DNA of 64,000 nucleotides from Streptomyces sp. NBC_00273 (GCF_036178145.1 NZ_CP108067.1:3100001-3164000), one strand, 5' to 3'. Shown: positions 47,099 through 55,548, numbered from the stretch's first letter. Translations and numbers: made by a program. The notes: generated by a model from the sequence alone, not told the origin.

Positions 47099-48082
47099 GT
47101 GCCGAAGATCGACATCGAGGCCTACGCGAAGGGGGTGCTCGACGGGAAGCGCGCGTTCATCGCGCGTGCGATCACCCTCGTCGAGTCCACCCTGCCGGCA
47201 CACCGGGTGTTGGCGCAGGGCCTGTTGACGGAGCTGCTGCCGCACACGGGCCGGGCCCGCCGGATCGGCATCAGCGGTGTGCCGGGGGTGGGCAAGTCCA
47301 CCTTCATCGACGCGTTCGGCACGATGCTGACGGGGCTCGGCCACCGGGTGGCGGTGCTCGCGGTGGACCCGTCGTCGACGCGCACGGGCGGCTCCATCCT
47401 GGGTGACAAGACCCGGATGGAGCGGCTGTCGGTGGACCCGGCGGCGTTCGTGCGGCCGTCGCCGTCGGCGGGCACGCTGGGCGGGGTCGCCAAGGCCACC
47501 CGCGAGTCGATGATCGTGATGGAGGCGGCGGGCTACGACGTGGTCCTCGTCGAGACGGTCGGCGTGGGCCAGTCGGAGACCACGGTGGCGGGGATGGTCG
47601 ACTCCTTCCTCCTGCTGTCCCTGGCCCGTACGGGCGACCAGCTGCAGGGCATCAAGAAGGGCGTCCTGGAGCTGGCGGACGTGCTGGCGGTGAACAAGGC
47701 GGACGGCCCGCACGAGCGGGACGCGAAGGCCGCGGCCCGGGAACTGTCGGGTGCGCTGCGGCTGATGCACCCGGTGGACGCGGCCTGGACCCCGCCGGTC
47801 CTGACGTGCAGCGCGCGGGAGTCGAGCGGGCTGGACGAGGTGTGGAGCCGGCTGGAGCAGCACCGGACCCTGCTGGACGCGGGCGGCCGGCTGGCGGCGA
47901 AGCGGGCGGCGCAGCAGGTGGAGTGGACCTGGTCGATGGTCCGCGACGAACTGCTGGAACGGCTGCGGGCGAATCCCGCCGTGCGGGAGCTCTCCCCGGG
48001 CCTCGAAGCCTCGGTCCGGGCGGGCACGGTCACGGCCACGTCTGCGGCGGACCAGATCCTGGCGGCGTTCAGCCGGGCCTGA
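47099..48082 (+). CDS. meaB: Methylmalonyl-CoA mutase-associated GTPase MeaB
   Basis: A 327-residue G3E-type GTPase: IGISGVPGVGKSTFIDAFGTML (Walker A), VLAVDPSSTRTGGSILGDKTRM, VETVGVGQSETTVAGMVDSFLLL (Walker B), and VNKADGPHERDAKAAAREL (NKxD). It protects and reloads the mutase with cofactor. GTG start ten bases after the mutB stop; the repeat hairpin downstream ends the operon. Confidence 0.93.
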   Translation: MPKIDIEAYAKGVLDGKRAFIARAITLVESTLPAHRVLAQGLLTELLPHTGRARRIGISGVPGVGKSTFIDAFGTMLTGLGHRVAVLAVDPSSTRTGGSILGDKTRMERLSVDPAAFVRPSPSAGTLGGVAKATRESMIVMEAAGYDVVLVETVGVGQSETTVAGMVDSFLLLSLARTGDQLQGIKKGVLELADVLAVNKADGPHERDAKAAARELSGALRLMHPVDAAWTPPVLTCSARESSGLDEVWSRLEQHRTLLDAGGRLAAKRAAQQVEWTWSMVRDELLERLRANPAVRELSPGLEASVRAGTVTATSAADQILAAFSRA

Positions 48083-48099
48083 CCCGTCTGCGTGCGGCG

Positions 48100-48285
48100 C
48101 CGTTGCGGGGGGGGCTCTGCCCCCGAGCGCCCGCGCCGCAAACGCCGGCGGGGCTGGATTTCCAGCCCCGCCGGCGTTTGCGGAGTTCGGGGCGGACCCC
48201 CGCATCTCAGCCTCGCCGGCGTTTGAGGCGCGGGGTCTGGGGCGGAGCCCCGGGAAGCGGAGCCGCCGACGGGTCGCCGGCGGGC
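48100..48285. repeat. Streptomyces-type dispersed intergenic repeat with a 22-bp perfect hairpin, likely terminator
   Basis: Arms 48136-48157 and 48162-48183 are perfectly complementary with an ATTT loop, built on the CGCCGGCGGGGCTGG motif. A second partial copy (GCCTCGCCGGCGTTTGAGGCGC, then a TCTGGGGCGGAGCCCC-type tail) follows, and an inverted relative (GGGGGGGCTCTGCCCCCG) precedes it. Such GGGGCGGAGCCCC/CGCCGGCGTTTG elements recur between genes in Streptomyces genomes. Placed between convergent meaB and asparaginase genes, it probably terminates both. Confidence 0.75.
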
Positions 48286-48295
48286 GCGTTGCGGG

Positions 48296-49297
48296 TCAGA
48301 CCTCGGCCAGGACCGGGCCCGCCTCGTTCACGGCGAGTCGCAGGACGCGGGTCTGCTCCACCGGGTTCTCGGTGGCGAGGAGCGCGGACAGGACCGCGAT
48401 GCGGGCCTGGCCGGCGCGCAGGGTGCCGGTCGGGACGGCTCCGGCGGCCACCAGGTCCACCGCGCCGCCGTGCGTGTAGATCTCGGTGACCGGTCCGGCC
48501 ATGACGCGCGTGGTCAGCGCGACCAGGACCCCGCGGCCGACGGCGGCGCGGACGGCCTCCACGATCTCCGGAGTCGCATTGCCCGCGCCGGTCCCGACGA
48601 GGACGATGCCGCGCGCGCCGGCCTCGACGGCGGCGTTCAGCAGGACCGGGTCACCGTTGGTGTGGTGCACCACCACGTCCACGCGCGGCGGGAGCTCCGG
48701 CATCGCGGGCAGCGGGAGCGGAGCCGGGCGCTGCGGGGTGCGCAGGATGGTGACCTTGCCGAAGCCGATCTTCCCGAAGAGTTCCTTCGACGGGTCGGCG
48801 AACGCGTCCAGCGCCACGGCCTGGGTCTTCACGGTGCCGCGGGCGGCGTGCACCCGACCGGCGAAGGCGATCAGTACGCCGAGCCCGCGCGTGTTCGCGG
48901 CGGTGAGCAGGGCGTCGTAGAGGTTCCCCGGACCGTCCCCGTCGGCGGTGCCCATGGGGCGCTGCGAGCCGGTGAAGACCACGGGACGCGGGTCGTGGTG
49001 GTGGAGGTCGAGGAGGAACGCCGACTCCTCCAGGGTGTCGGTGCCGTGCGTGACGACGATGCCGTCCACGCCGGGGTCGGCGAGCACCTCGTGCACGGTG
49101 CGGAGCAGGGTGAGCTGGTGCGCGGTGGTGAGTCGCGGGCTGTTCACGCTGAACAGGTCGACCAGTTCGACGGTGATGCCCTCGGGAAGCGGTGCGGTGG
49201 CGATCACCTCGTTCCCGTCGGCGTCCGCTGCGAAGCCGGAACCCTGCCAGCGGCTGGCTATCGTTCCGCCGGTGCTGATCACGACGATCCGTCCCAT
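48296..49297 (-). CDS. L-asparaginase (type I/II amidohydrolase)
   Basis: A 333-residue asparaginase with both catalytic segments: VVISTGGTIASRWQGSGFAAD (first Thr) and GIVVTHGTDTLEESAFLLDL (second Thr, Asp). GSQRPMGTADGDGPGNLYDAL and the C-terminal VPTGTLRAGQARIAVLSALL fit the family. There is no signal peptide, so it acts in the cytosol, hydrolysing asparagine to aspartate and ammonia. Divergent from the Lrp/AsnC gene, an arrangement in which the regulator usually senses the amino acid. Confidence 0.92.
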   Translation of the reverse strand: MGRIVVISTGGTIASRWQGSGFAADADGNEVIATAPLPEGITVELVDLFSVNSPRLTTAHQLTLLRTVHEVLADPGVDGIVVTHGTDTLEESAFLLDLHHHDPRPVVFTGSQRPMGTADGDGPGNLYDALLTAANTRGLGVLIAFAGRVHAARGTVKTQAVALDAFADPSKELFGKIGFGKVTILRTPQRPAPLPLPAMPELPPRVDVVVHHTNGDPVLLNAAVEAGARGIVLVGTGAGNATPEIVEAVRAAVGRGVLVALTTRVMAGPVTEIYTHGGAVDLVAAGAVPTGTLRAGQARIAVLSALLATENPVEQTRVLRLAVNEAGPVLAEV

Positions 49298-49448
49298 CGG
49301 CCGTGGCCGCCCTTCACTCGAGTCACTCGTGTCACTAGTACGTCACTCGTACATATGTACTCAAAGCAGCAATGATAGAGCGATCTACGCGCAATGTGAT
49401 TGCGCTTTCCCTCAGGCCCGTTCATAAACACTGGGTGATAATTGCGTC
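49298..49448. promoter_or_regulatory. Repeat-rich divergent promoter region of asparaginase and Lrp/AsnC genes
   Basis: Symmetric sites are GTACATATGTAC (49349-49360) and GCGCAAT-GTG-ATTGCGC (49389-49405), with three GTCACT repeats between 49320 and 49348. GATAAT (49437-49442) ends seven bases before the regulator's ATG, implying a leaderless transcript. The array suits multimeric Lrp binding; exact operator assignment is by eye. Confidence 0.6.
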
Positions 49449-49907
49449 ATGGATGCCATTGACCGAGATATCTTGCGCGAGCTCCAGGCCGATGGCCGCC
49501 TGACCAACCAAGAACTCGCCCAGCGCGTGGGACTGACCCCCTCCCCTTGCATGCGCCGGGTGCGCCAGCTGGAACAGGACGGGGTGATCCAGGGTTACCG
49601 GGCCGTGATCTCCCCCGAGGCGGTGGACCGCGGCTTCGAGGTGCTCGTCTCGGTCGAGGTGCGGCGCGACCGGGAGGCGGTCGAGGCCTTCGAGGCGGCC
49701 CTCCAGGACATCCCGGACGTCATCGAGGCCTACCGCCTCTTCGGCAGCCCCGGCTGCCTGCTGCGGATCGCCGTCGCCGACCTGCGGGCCTACGAGCGCC
49801 TGTGGATCGAGAAGCTGACGGCCCTCACCGGCATCACCGAGGTCAACTCTCAGATCATCATGAAGCGCATCAAGGAACCGAACGGCCTTCCCGTCGACTT
49901 CCGCTGA
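49449..49907 (+). CDS. Lrp/AsnC-family transcriptional regulator
   Basis: A 152-residue feast/famine regulator: N-terminal HTH (MDAIDRDILRELQADGRLTNQELAQRVGLTPSPCMRRVRQLEQDGVI) and RAM/AsnC ligand domain (EVRRDREAVEAFEAALQDIPDVIEAYRLFGSPGCLLRIAVADLRAYERLWIEKLTALTGITEVNSQIIMKRIK). The divergent asparaginase is the probable target, with asparagine or aspartate as a likely effector. A candidate -10 sits at the start codon, so translation may be leaderless. Confidence 0.92.
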   Translation: MDAIDRDILRELQADGRLTNQELAQRVGLTPSPCMRRVRQLEQDGVIQGYRAVISPEAVDRGFEVLVSVEVRRDREAVEAFEAALQDIPDVIEAYRLFGSPGCLLRIAVADLRAYERLWIEKLTALTGITEVNSQIIMKRIKEPNGLPVDFR

Positions 49908-49912
49908 CGCCC

Positions 49913-50440
49913 GTGAACGACAGGAAGCAGCACCACACGAACGCCCTCGGCGCCGGCGTCCTCGGCGCCGGCGGCATGGACAAGGGGCACTTCGGCCGGG
50001 AGGACGCGACCGCACCGCGGCCGTCACGGTGACGCTGCCCGAGCTCGCGCACGACCCGTACCTCGTCCAGCGCGTCCTGCGCGAGGCGCACACCGCCCAG
50101 GCGGTCACCAGCGGCGGAGTCGCCCGCGTCCTGAACGCGCAGATCGACGACCACGACGGCCGGCCCTGGATCGCCACCGAGTTCCTGTCCGGGCCCACCC
50201 TCGACGACGCCGTGCGCCAGCACGGGCCGTTCGGCGCCGACGGCGTACGTGCGCTCGCCGCCCCGCTCGCCGCCACCCCGCGGGACGTCCACGCGGCCTG
50301 GCTGGTCCACCGCGACCCGAAGCCGGCCGACATCGTGCTCACGCCGGCGGGACCGCGCGGCCCGAGCACGGGCTGACGCTCACCACGACGGGCCAGGTGC
50401 CGGTCACCCCCGGGTACGGCGCCCCCGAGCAGGTGCTCGG
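49913..50440 (+). pseudogene. Remnant of a PASTA/Pkn-type Ser/Thr protein kinase
   Basis: Kinase-domain pieces are spread over frames: LGAGGMDKGHFGREDAT (degraded glycine loop), then VTLPELAHDPYLVQRVLREAHTAQAVTSGGVARVLNAQIDDHDGRPWIATEFLSGPTLDDAVRQHGPFGADG, HAAWLVHRDPKPADIVLTPAGP (degenerate catalytic loop HRDxKPxN) and, after a frame change, TTTGQVPVTPGYGAPEQVLG (activation loop and APE motif). No intact frame covers the domain, the APE region ends abruptly, and no C-terminal domain follows. It is a decayed gene. Confidence 0.8.
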
Positions 50441-50452
50441 TCGACGCGTCGG

Positions 50453-50695
50453 CCCGCGGCTCAGGTGGTCGAAGGAGATGACCTGGTCGCTCGCCGAGAC
50501 GTGGCCGGCTGCCCTGCCGAACTCCCACGTCGACTGCTCCAGCGTCAGGCCGAGCGGGGCCAGCAACCGCTCCTCGGTCATCGCGCGCTCGGTGTTCATG
50601 TACGCGACGCGCGGAATGTCGGAGGCCTGCAGTCCGGCCTCCTCCAGGCAGGCCCCGATCAGTCCCCCCTGTGCCTTCAGCAGCCGAATGCGGGG
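50453..50695 (-). pseudogene. Fragment of a ketoacyl-ACP synthase III-like gene
   Basis: On the minus strand an open segment reads GLIGACLEEAGLQASDIPRVAYMNTERAMTEERLLAPLGLTLEQSTWEFGRAAGHVSASDQVISFDHL, which resembles the C-terminal half of KAS III-family proteins (including the conserved GHVSASDQ block). The rest of the enzyme is missing on both sides, and it directly abuts the kinase remnant, so this is a truncated relic. Confidence 0.65.
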
Positions 50696-50804
50696 CGCGA
50701 GCGCCGCGGGACGGGTGTGGGACGGGTACGCGCGAGGTGCCCACGGCCGGCGCGTGCACCGGCCGTGGGCCCCTGCGGTCGTGCCCCGTCCCGCGGGGAG
50801 CGGG

Positions 50805-52553
50805 TCAGGCGCCCGCCTCGGCGCTGTCCGGCTTCTCGGCGTCCTTCGCCTGCCCGGCGGCATGCTCGGCGAGGATCTCCTCCTCCGTGCGCCAGTCCTC
50901 GTCCCGGATCGCCGTCGGCAGCAGACCGGCCAGCAGGAGGGCGAGGAGGATCAGGCCTCCGGAGAACCAAGTGATCGTCTTGGTGGAGTCGGTGAACGCC
51001 GTCTGCGCCGCCTTCTCCACCTCTCGGCCGGCCACGGCGGCGGTGTCCCCGCCACGCCCCGTCAGGCGGGCGCAGTCCCCGTCCGACGACCGACCCTCGT
51101 CCGTGGCGACCCGCTCGCGGACACAGGCCCGGAAGTCGGTGAGCAACGGGCCGACGTCCTGATCGGAGGCCGTGGCGACGGCTCGCACGCGGGGCACGGA
51201 GTCGTCCGCCGCGTGGTCCGCCTGGACTCCTAGCAGTGCGACGAACACGGTACCGAGGACCGCCACTCCGAGGGTGCCGCCGAGCTGGTCGAAGGCGTTC
51301 AGGAGGCCGGAGGCGGAGCCGACTTCACGGTCGGAGACGCCGCCGAGGATCTGGCTGGTGAGCGGGGTGAGGACGAAGCCCATGCCGGTGCCGCAGAGGA
51401 GGCCGGAGGGGATCAGTTCCCAGGGGTTCAGGCCGTTTCCGGCGAGCTGGAGCGTCAGCCAGGTGCCCGCGGTGCCGATCAGCAGGGCGAACAGCCCCCA
51501 CTTGAGGACGCGGCCGCCGTAGCGCGGCACCAGGGCCATGCCGGACCAGGCGGATCCGAAGGCGACGCCGACGGCCCAGGGCATCTCAGTGAGGCCGGCC
51601 TTGAGGGCGGAGAATCCGAGGCCGATCTGCAGGTGGAGCGCGAGGACCATGAGGTAGCCGGCCATGGCGCAGAAGAAGGCCAGGGTGATGAACAGGCCGA
51701 CGACGAAGGTGCGGCTGTGCAGCAGGCTCATCTCGACGAGCGGGGTGCGCTCGGAGCGCTGCAGCCGGACCTCGTACCAGGCGAACAGGGCGAGGACCGG
51801 CACCGAGCCGGCAAGCATGGCCAGGATCCAGCCGGGCCAGCCCTGCTCGCGCCCCTGGACCAGCGGGTAGACGAGGAGGAACAGGCCGGTCGTGGCGAGC
51901 AGCATGCCGACGGTGTCGAGGCCCGGGCGGCGCGGGGAGCGGGACTCCGGAAGGATGCGCAGGGCGATGACGAAAGCTGCGATGCCGACGGGGACGTTCA
52001 GCAGGAAGACGGAGCGCCAGCCCGTGCCGAAGAGGTCCCAGTCCACGAGCGCGCCGCCGAGCACGGGGCCGCCCACGGCGGCGAGTCCCATGAAAGGGCC
52101 GGAGGCGCCGAAGGCCGCCGCCCGCTGCTCGGGCGGGAAGACGTTCTTGATGAGGGCGAGGACCTGGGGCACCATCACCGCCGCCGAGGCGCCCTGCAGG
52201 ACGCGGGCCGCGATCAGTTCGGTGGGGTTCTGCGCGGCTGCGCACAGGGCGGACATGGCGGTGAACGCGGCGAGACCGGCGAGGAAGGTACGACGGCGGC
52301 CGAAGATGTCGCCGAGCCGGCCGCCGGTGACGAGCAGGATGGCGAAGGCCAGCGCGTAACCGGCGGCCATCCACTGCAGGGCGGTGTAGCTGCCGCCGAG
52401 GTCGGCGCGGATGGCCGGCATGGCCACGTTGATCACGGAGCCGTCCAGCAGGTCCATGAAGTTGGCGCCGAGCAGGACGAACAGGAGCAGCCAGTGGCCC
52501 TGTGAACCACCCCGTGCGGGCTGTTCCGTGGTGGGCATCGTGGTCGAGGCCAT
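50805..52553 (-). CDS. MFS drug efflux transporter, DHA2 (EmrB/QacA) family
   Basis: A 582-residue transporter with 14 predicted helices. Family motifs: LDGSVINVAMPAIRADL (motif D1), GGRLGDIFGRRRTFLAG (motif A), VMVPQVLALIKNVFPPEQRAAAFGASGPFMGLAAVGGPVLGGALVDW (motif C-like). The last extracytoplasmic loop (about 60 residues, with two Cys in CVRERV...DGDCARL) precedes the final helix. It exports drugs or metabolites using the proton gradient. ATG at 52553 follows GAGGGAG; divergent from a TetR repressor. Confidence 0.92.
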   Translation of the reverse strand: MASTTMPTTEQPARGGSQGHWLLLFVLLGANFMDLLDGSVINVAMPAIRADLGGSYTALQWMAAGYALAFAILLVTGGRLGDIFGRRRTFLAGLAAFTAMSALCAAAQNPTELIAARVLQGASAAVMVPQVLALIKNVFPPEQRAAAFGASGPFMGLAAVGGPVLGGALVDWDLFGTGWRSVFLLNVPVGIAAFVIALRILPESRSPRRPGLDTVGMLLATTGLFLLVYPLVQGREQGWPGWILAMLAGSVPVLALFAWYEVRLQRSERTPLVEMSLLHSRTFVVGLFITLAFFCAMAGYLMVLALHLQIGLGFSALKAGLTEMPWAVGVAFGSAWSGMALVPRYGGRVLKWGLFALLIGTAGTWLTLQLAGNGLNPWELIPSGLLCGTGMGFVLTPLTSQILGGVSDREVGSASGLLNAFDQLGGTLGVAVLGTVFVALLGVQADHAADDSVPRVRAVATASDQDVGPLLTDFRACVRERVATDEGRSSDGDCARLTGRGGDTAAVAGREVEKAAQTAFTDSTKTITWFSGGLILLALLLAGLLPTAIRDEDWRTEEEILAEHAAGQAKDAEKPDSAEAGA

Positions 52554-52588
52554 GGGGGTCTCCCTCGCAGTCTTGGACTTAACCGAGA

Positions 52589-52655
52589 ACAAAATTAGAC
52601 CGAGTGAAATTTTTTATCAAGACAAAATTTGGTCCGAGTCAGGTACATTGATGGC
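52589..52655. promoter_or_regulatory. AT-rich divergent promoter with two direct repeats, TetR operator candidates
   Basis: A minus-strand promoter for the efflux gene is clear: TTGATA (52620-52615), 17-bp spacer, TAATTT (52597-52592). Copy 1 (ACAAAATTAGACCGAGTGA, 52589-52607) covers its -10; copy 2 (ACAAAATTTGGTCCGAGTCA, 52622-52641) lies 33 bp away, by the TetR gene's own -35. TACATT (52644-52649) ends seven bases before the TetR ATG, so that mRNA may be leaderless. Confidence 0.65.
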
Positions 52656-53306
52656 ATGCCAGCAGACACCACGACCGCGCCGCTCGGCCTGCGCGAACGC
52701 AAGCGGTTGGAGACCCGCACCGCGATCTCCCGCGCCGCCGCCGACCTCTTCCTGAGGGACGGCTTCCACAACGTCTCGGTGGGCGAAGTGGCCAAGGCGG
52801 CCGACGTCTCGAAGGTCACCGTCTTCAACTACTTCCCGACCAAGGAGGACCTGGCCCTCGCCCCGCTGGCCGAGCACACCGGTGACGAGGTCCGAGCGGT
52901 CCGTGAGCGTCCCGCCGGCACCACGCCCCTGGATGCCCTGCGCGACGCCTTCCTGCGTGACCTCGCCGCCCACGCGCCCCAGGCGGGCATGTACGAGGCC
53001 GCCGCCCCGCTGGTCCGGATGATCCTCACCACGCCCGCCCTGAACGCCCGGCTCCTGGCCATCGAGGCCGACCGCGAGCAGGCGTTGGCCGACGCCCTCG
53101 CCGAAGAGGCCGGCGGCCTGGGCGCCGTGGACGCCCGGGTGTTCGCAGCTGCCGCCCTCGGCATTCGACGCACCCTGGTCACCGAGAACTTCCAGCGGCT
53201 GATCGAGGGCGAGAGCCCCGTATCGCTCCTTCCTGAAGCCCGTGCGCGGGCCGTCCGGGCCTTCGGACTGCTGGAGTCCGGCTTCGGCGGGTACGCGATC
53301 CGCTGA
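52656..53306 (+). CDS. TetR/AcrR-family transcriptional repressor
   Basis: A 216-residue TetR protein with the HTH at about 15-60 (RTAISRAAADLFLRDGFHNVSVGEVAKAADVSKVTVFNYFPTKEDL, classical TVFNYFPTKEDL recognition helix) and an all-helical ligand domain. It is divergent from the MFS pump with two operator-like repeats in between, so it probably represses both and is released by a pump substrate. ATG at 52656 coincides with the predicted transcription start; a TTG at 52629 is unlikely. Confidence 0.92.
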   Translation: MPADTTTAPLGLRERKRLETRTAISRAAADLFLRDGFHNVSVGEVAKAADVSKVTVFNYFPTKEDLALAPLAEHTGDEVRAVRERPAGTTPLDALRDAFLRDLAAHAPQAGMYEAAAPLVRMILTTPALNARLLAIEADREQALADALAEEAGGLGAVDARVFAAAALGIRRTLVTENFQRLIEGESPVSLLPEARARAVRAFGLLESGFGGYAIR

Positions 53307-53357
53307 GGCGCGGCCCCACGCGGGCGGGAGCCACCAGACTTCTGAGCCGGCCCGCGG

Positions 53358-53712
53358 TCAGGGCCTGCGGGCCGGGCTGCGCGTCAGCGCGGAATCGCGT
53401 ACGACGACGGGTGCCAGCACCTTTTCCACCCGCTCGACGAGGTCCCCGGGCAGCTCGATGCCGACGGCACCGGCGCTCGCCTCCAACTGCCCCGGGCGGG
53501 AGGCCCCGACGAGCGCCGTGGCCACCAGGTCCCGGCCCGGCAGCCAGGCCAGCGCGAGCTGGGCCGTCGCCAGCCCCGTCTCACGGGCCAGCGCGAACCC
53601 CCATGCCCTCCTCGGCGCAGACCGGCACGATCTCGGCCTCGGGCACCCGCCACAGCAGCGAGTACTGCACCTGGTTCGACACGAGGGGGATGCGCAGCTC
53701 ACGGGCGAGCGG
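53358..53712 (-). pseudogene. Aldo/keto reductase remnant (internal deletion, 5' truncated)
   Basis: The C-terminal part is open: GFALARETGLATAQLALAWLPGRDLVATALVGASRPGQLEASAGAVGIELPGDLVERVEKVLAPVVVRDSALTRSPARRP. In another frame just upstream is ELRIPLVSNQVQYSLLWRVPEAEIVPVCAEEGMG, an AKR core segment. The ~50-100 residues normally between them and all N-terminal strands, including the catalytic Tyr region, are gone. Confidence 0.7.
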
Positions 53713-53930
53713 TGTCCCGGTCCAGCAGGAGCGCGGAGAGGCTGCCGGGGCCTTGCGTGGCCGCGGCGGCCGGGGCGCACAGGGTGAACATCCCGGCCCG
53801 GTCGCCCCGTGTCAGGGGCCCGTGCCACGAGGCACGGGCCCCTCCGTCGCGTGGCCGGCATCCGGGGCCCCGATACGGTGAAGGCGCTCCGGACGGGCAC
53901 TGAACCGGGGCCGGTTCCCAGGAGAATGCG

Positions 53931-54458
53931 GTGTGGACGCACGCGCCCCGGACCCCGCGGCGGCTCCGGATACGCTGTGCCGCACGGAGTCCCCCCGCCC
54001 CTCCGTACGTACGTGTCGTGTGCGTTGATCCCGACCGGCGGATCCTGTTGTTGCGCCGGCGCGATCCCGCAACCGGGAACCACATCTGGGAGCCGCTGGG
54101 CGGCGGCATCGAGGCAGATGAGGACCCGCTCGCTGCGGCCCGGCGGGAGCTGAACGAGGAGGCCGGACTCCGGGACGCCCCCATCGGCGAGCGCTCCATC
54201 ATCGTCGCGCGGAAGCCGAGTTGGAACGGAGTGGATTTCGCCGGAGAGGAAGCCTTCTTCCCGTGCCTGCTCCCCTCGGCACCCGAAGTCCGCCCGGGCG
54301 GAATGGAACAGTACGAGGTCGAGCAACTCCAGGAGCACCGATGGGTGCCGTGGCACGAGTTGGGCGACCTCCCCGACCCGGTCGAGCCGCCGCAGCTCCT
54401 CGACGTACTGACGGCGCCGGCTCCCGACGGCCCTTGGGCCGGCGGCGCCCGGGCCTGA
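53931..54458 (+). CDS. Nudix hydrolase, N-terminus probably shifted by a 4-bp duplication
   Basis: The C-terminal ~150 residues are an intact Nudix domain: WEPLGGGIEADEDPLAAARRELNEEAG is the Nudix box, with EQLQEHRWVPWHEL at the end. It would cleave a nucleoside-diphosphate derivative. The first 28 residues in this frame (RTPRRLRIRCAARSPPAPP) are Arg-rich and unlike protein. From a GTG at 53933 the alternate frame gives MDARAPDPAAAPDTLCRT then breaks at CGTACGTACGT (54004-54014); removing one CGTA repeat joins SVRVVCVDPDRRIL in frame. AGGAG precedes the GTGs. The gene may thus be recently damaged, or translated from an internal GTG near 54017. Confidence 0.7.
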   Translation: MWTHAPRTPRRLRIRCAARSPPAPPYVRVVCVDPDRRILLLRRRDPATGNHIWEPLGGGIEADEDPLAAARRELNEEAGLRDAPIGERSIIVARKPSWNGVDFAGEEAFFPCLLPSAPEVRPGGMEQYEVEQLQEHRWVPWHELGDLPDPVEPPQLLDVLTAPAPDGPWAGGARA

Positions 54459-54847
54459 TCGGCGAACGAGCCGTCGCCGCGACGACCGCGCGAACACGGC
54501 CGCCGGGCCCGGTCCACGAACCCTGACCGATCGCATCGGTCGGCGAACGGGGCGGCGTCGTGCCCGCACTTCTCCCCGCGTCGCCGCGCGCCGACCGGAT
54601 AGGACCCGTCCGACGTAGCCGCGGCGCTCCGGGCCGTCGGCCGAGCTCACCCCCGTGAAGCTCAACCCCGACCCGGCCGGCGCCGCCGCCACCACCCCCT
54701 CGACACTTCAGTGGCGAAGCAGCATTGGTAACGTACACCAGAGTGACTGTCCGGCGTCAACCAAAGTATTGCCGGTGCCGGCCCGAGGGGCTTCGAGAAA
54801 CACTGTGGTGGGCATAGGCTCGGCATCACGCCTAGGAGGTCGTGTAC
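54459..54847 (+). other. Non-coding stretch upstream of the XRE cassette
   Basis: No gene seen in 389 bp. GACCGAT-CGC-ATCGGTC (54525-54541) is a perfect 7-bp inverted repeat, possibly ending the Nudix unit. The sequence becomes less GC-rich after about 54715, where the cassette promoter is expected; GCATAGGCT at about 54813 is a possible -10. Confidence 0.45.
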
Positions 54848-55303
54848 ATGGAGGCTGACCAGTCGCCCACCTTCGCCCAACTCTTGGACCACCTCTTCCG
54901 CGAGGTGCACCCCCCGTCCCGGGGGCCGTACACCTACGCGGAGGTCGCCGAGGGAATCCGCAAGGCCGCGACCGGAGAGGGACGCGGGGTGACGGCGAGC
55001 GCCATCCAGCAACTGCGCACCGGCACCAAACGGAACCCGACGCGGCACACCATCAAGGCCCTGGCCGACTTCTTCGGCGTACCGGCGGGCTACTTCGTCG
55101 ACAGCGCGACGGCCGAACGCACCCAGGCCGAGATCGACCTCCTCGCCGCCATGCGCGACCAGGACGTCCGCAAGGTGGCCCTGCGCGCCAACGGCCTGAG
55201 CGTCGACAGCCTGAAGATGCTGTCCACCGTGATCGAGCAGGCCCGGAAACTCGAAGGGCTCACCACCAACGACAGCGCGCCGGGCCTGAACCTGGACGAC
55301 TAG
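54848..55303 (+). CDS. XRE-family regulator (cassette gene 1)
   Basis: A 151-residue protein with a lambda-repressor-like HTH at about 25-85: YTYAEVAEGIRKAATGEGRGVTASAIQQLRTGTKRNPTRHTIKALADFFGVPAGYF. The extended, split first helix is typical of regulators paired with ImmA/IrrE peptidases, and the C-terminal part (TAERTQAEIDLLAAMRDQDVRKVALRANGLSVDSLKMLSTVIEQARKLEGL) is helical, likely a dimerisation or cleavage region. AGGAGG lies eight bases before the ATG at 54848, so it is chosen over GTG 54842. It may be the substrate of the adjacent peptidase. Confidence 0.87.
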   Translation: MEADQSPTFAQLLDHLFREVHPPSRGPYTYAEVAEGIRKAATGEGRGVTASAIQQLRTGTKRNPTRHTIKALADFFGVPAGYFVDSATAERTQAEIDLLAAMRDQDVRKVALRANGLSVDSLKMLSTVIEQARKLEGLTTNDSAPGLNLDD

Positions 55304-55548
55304 GTCGCCACTTCCGGATCCCGCCGGGCCCGACGACACGACACCCCTCTGTGGCCGCTCATCGCCAGGGGGGCATCCGGCGTTTCCCGGCACAAGCCCG
55401 GCATCCCGGTCCGCACGGCGCCTCGGCGGCCGCACCCCGCCCTCGGAACAAGGTCGCGAACATGCCAACATTGGCGCGCGTACCGGGCTTCCAGGGGGGC
55501 GGTTCGCCACGGCCTGACGCCCCCGAACGGCGTTACCAGAGTGGGGAC

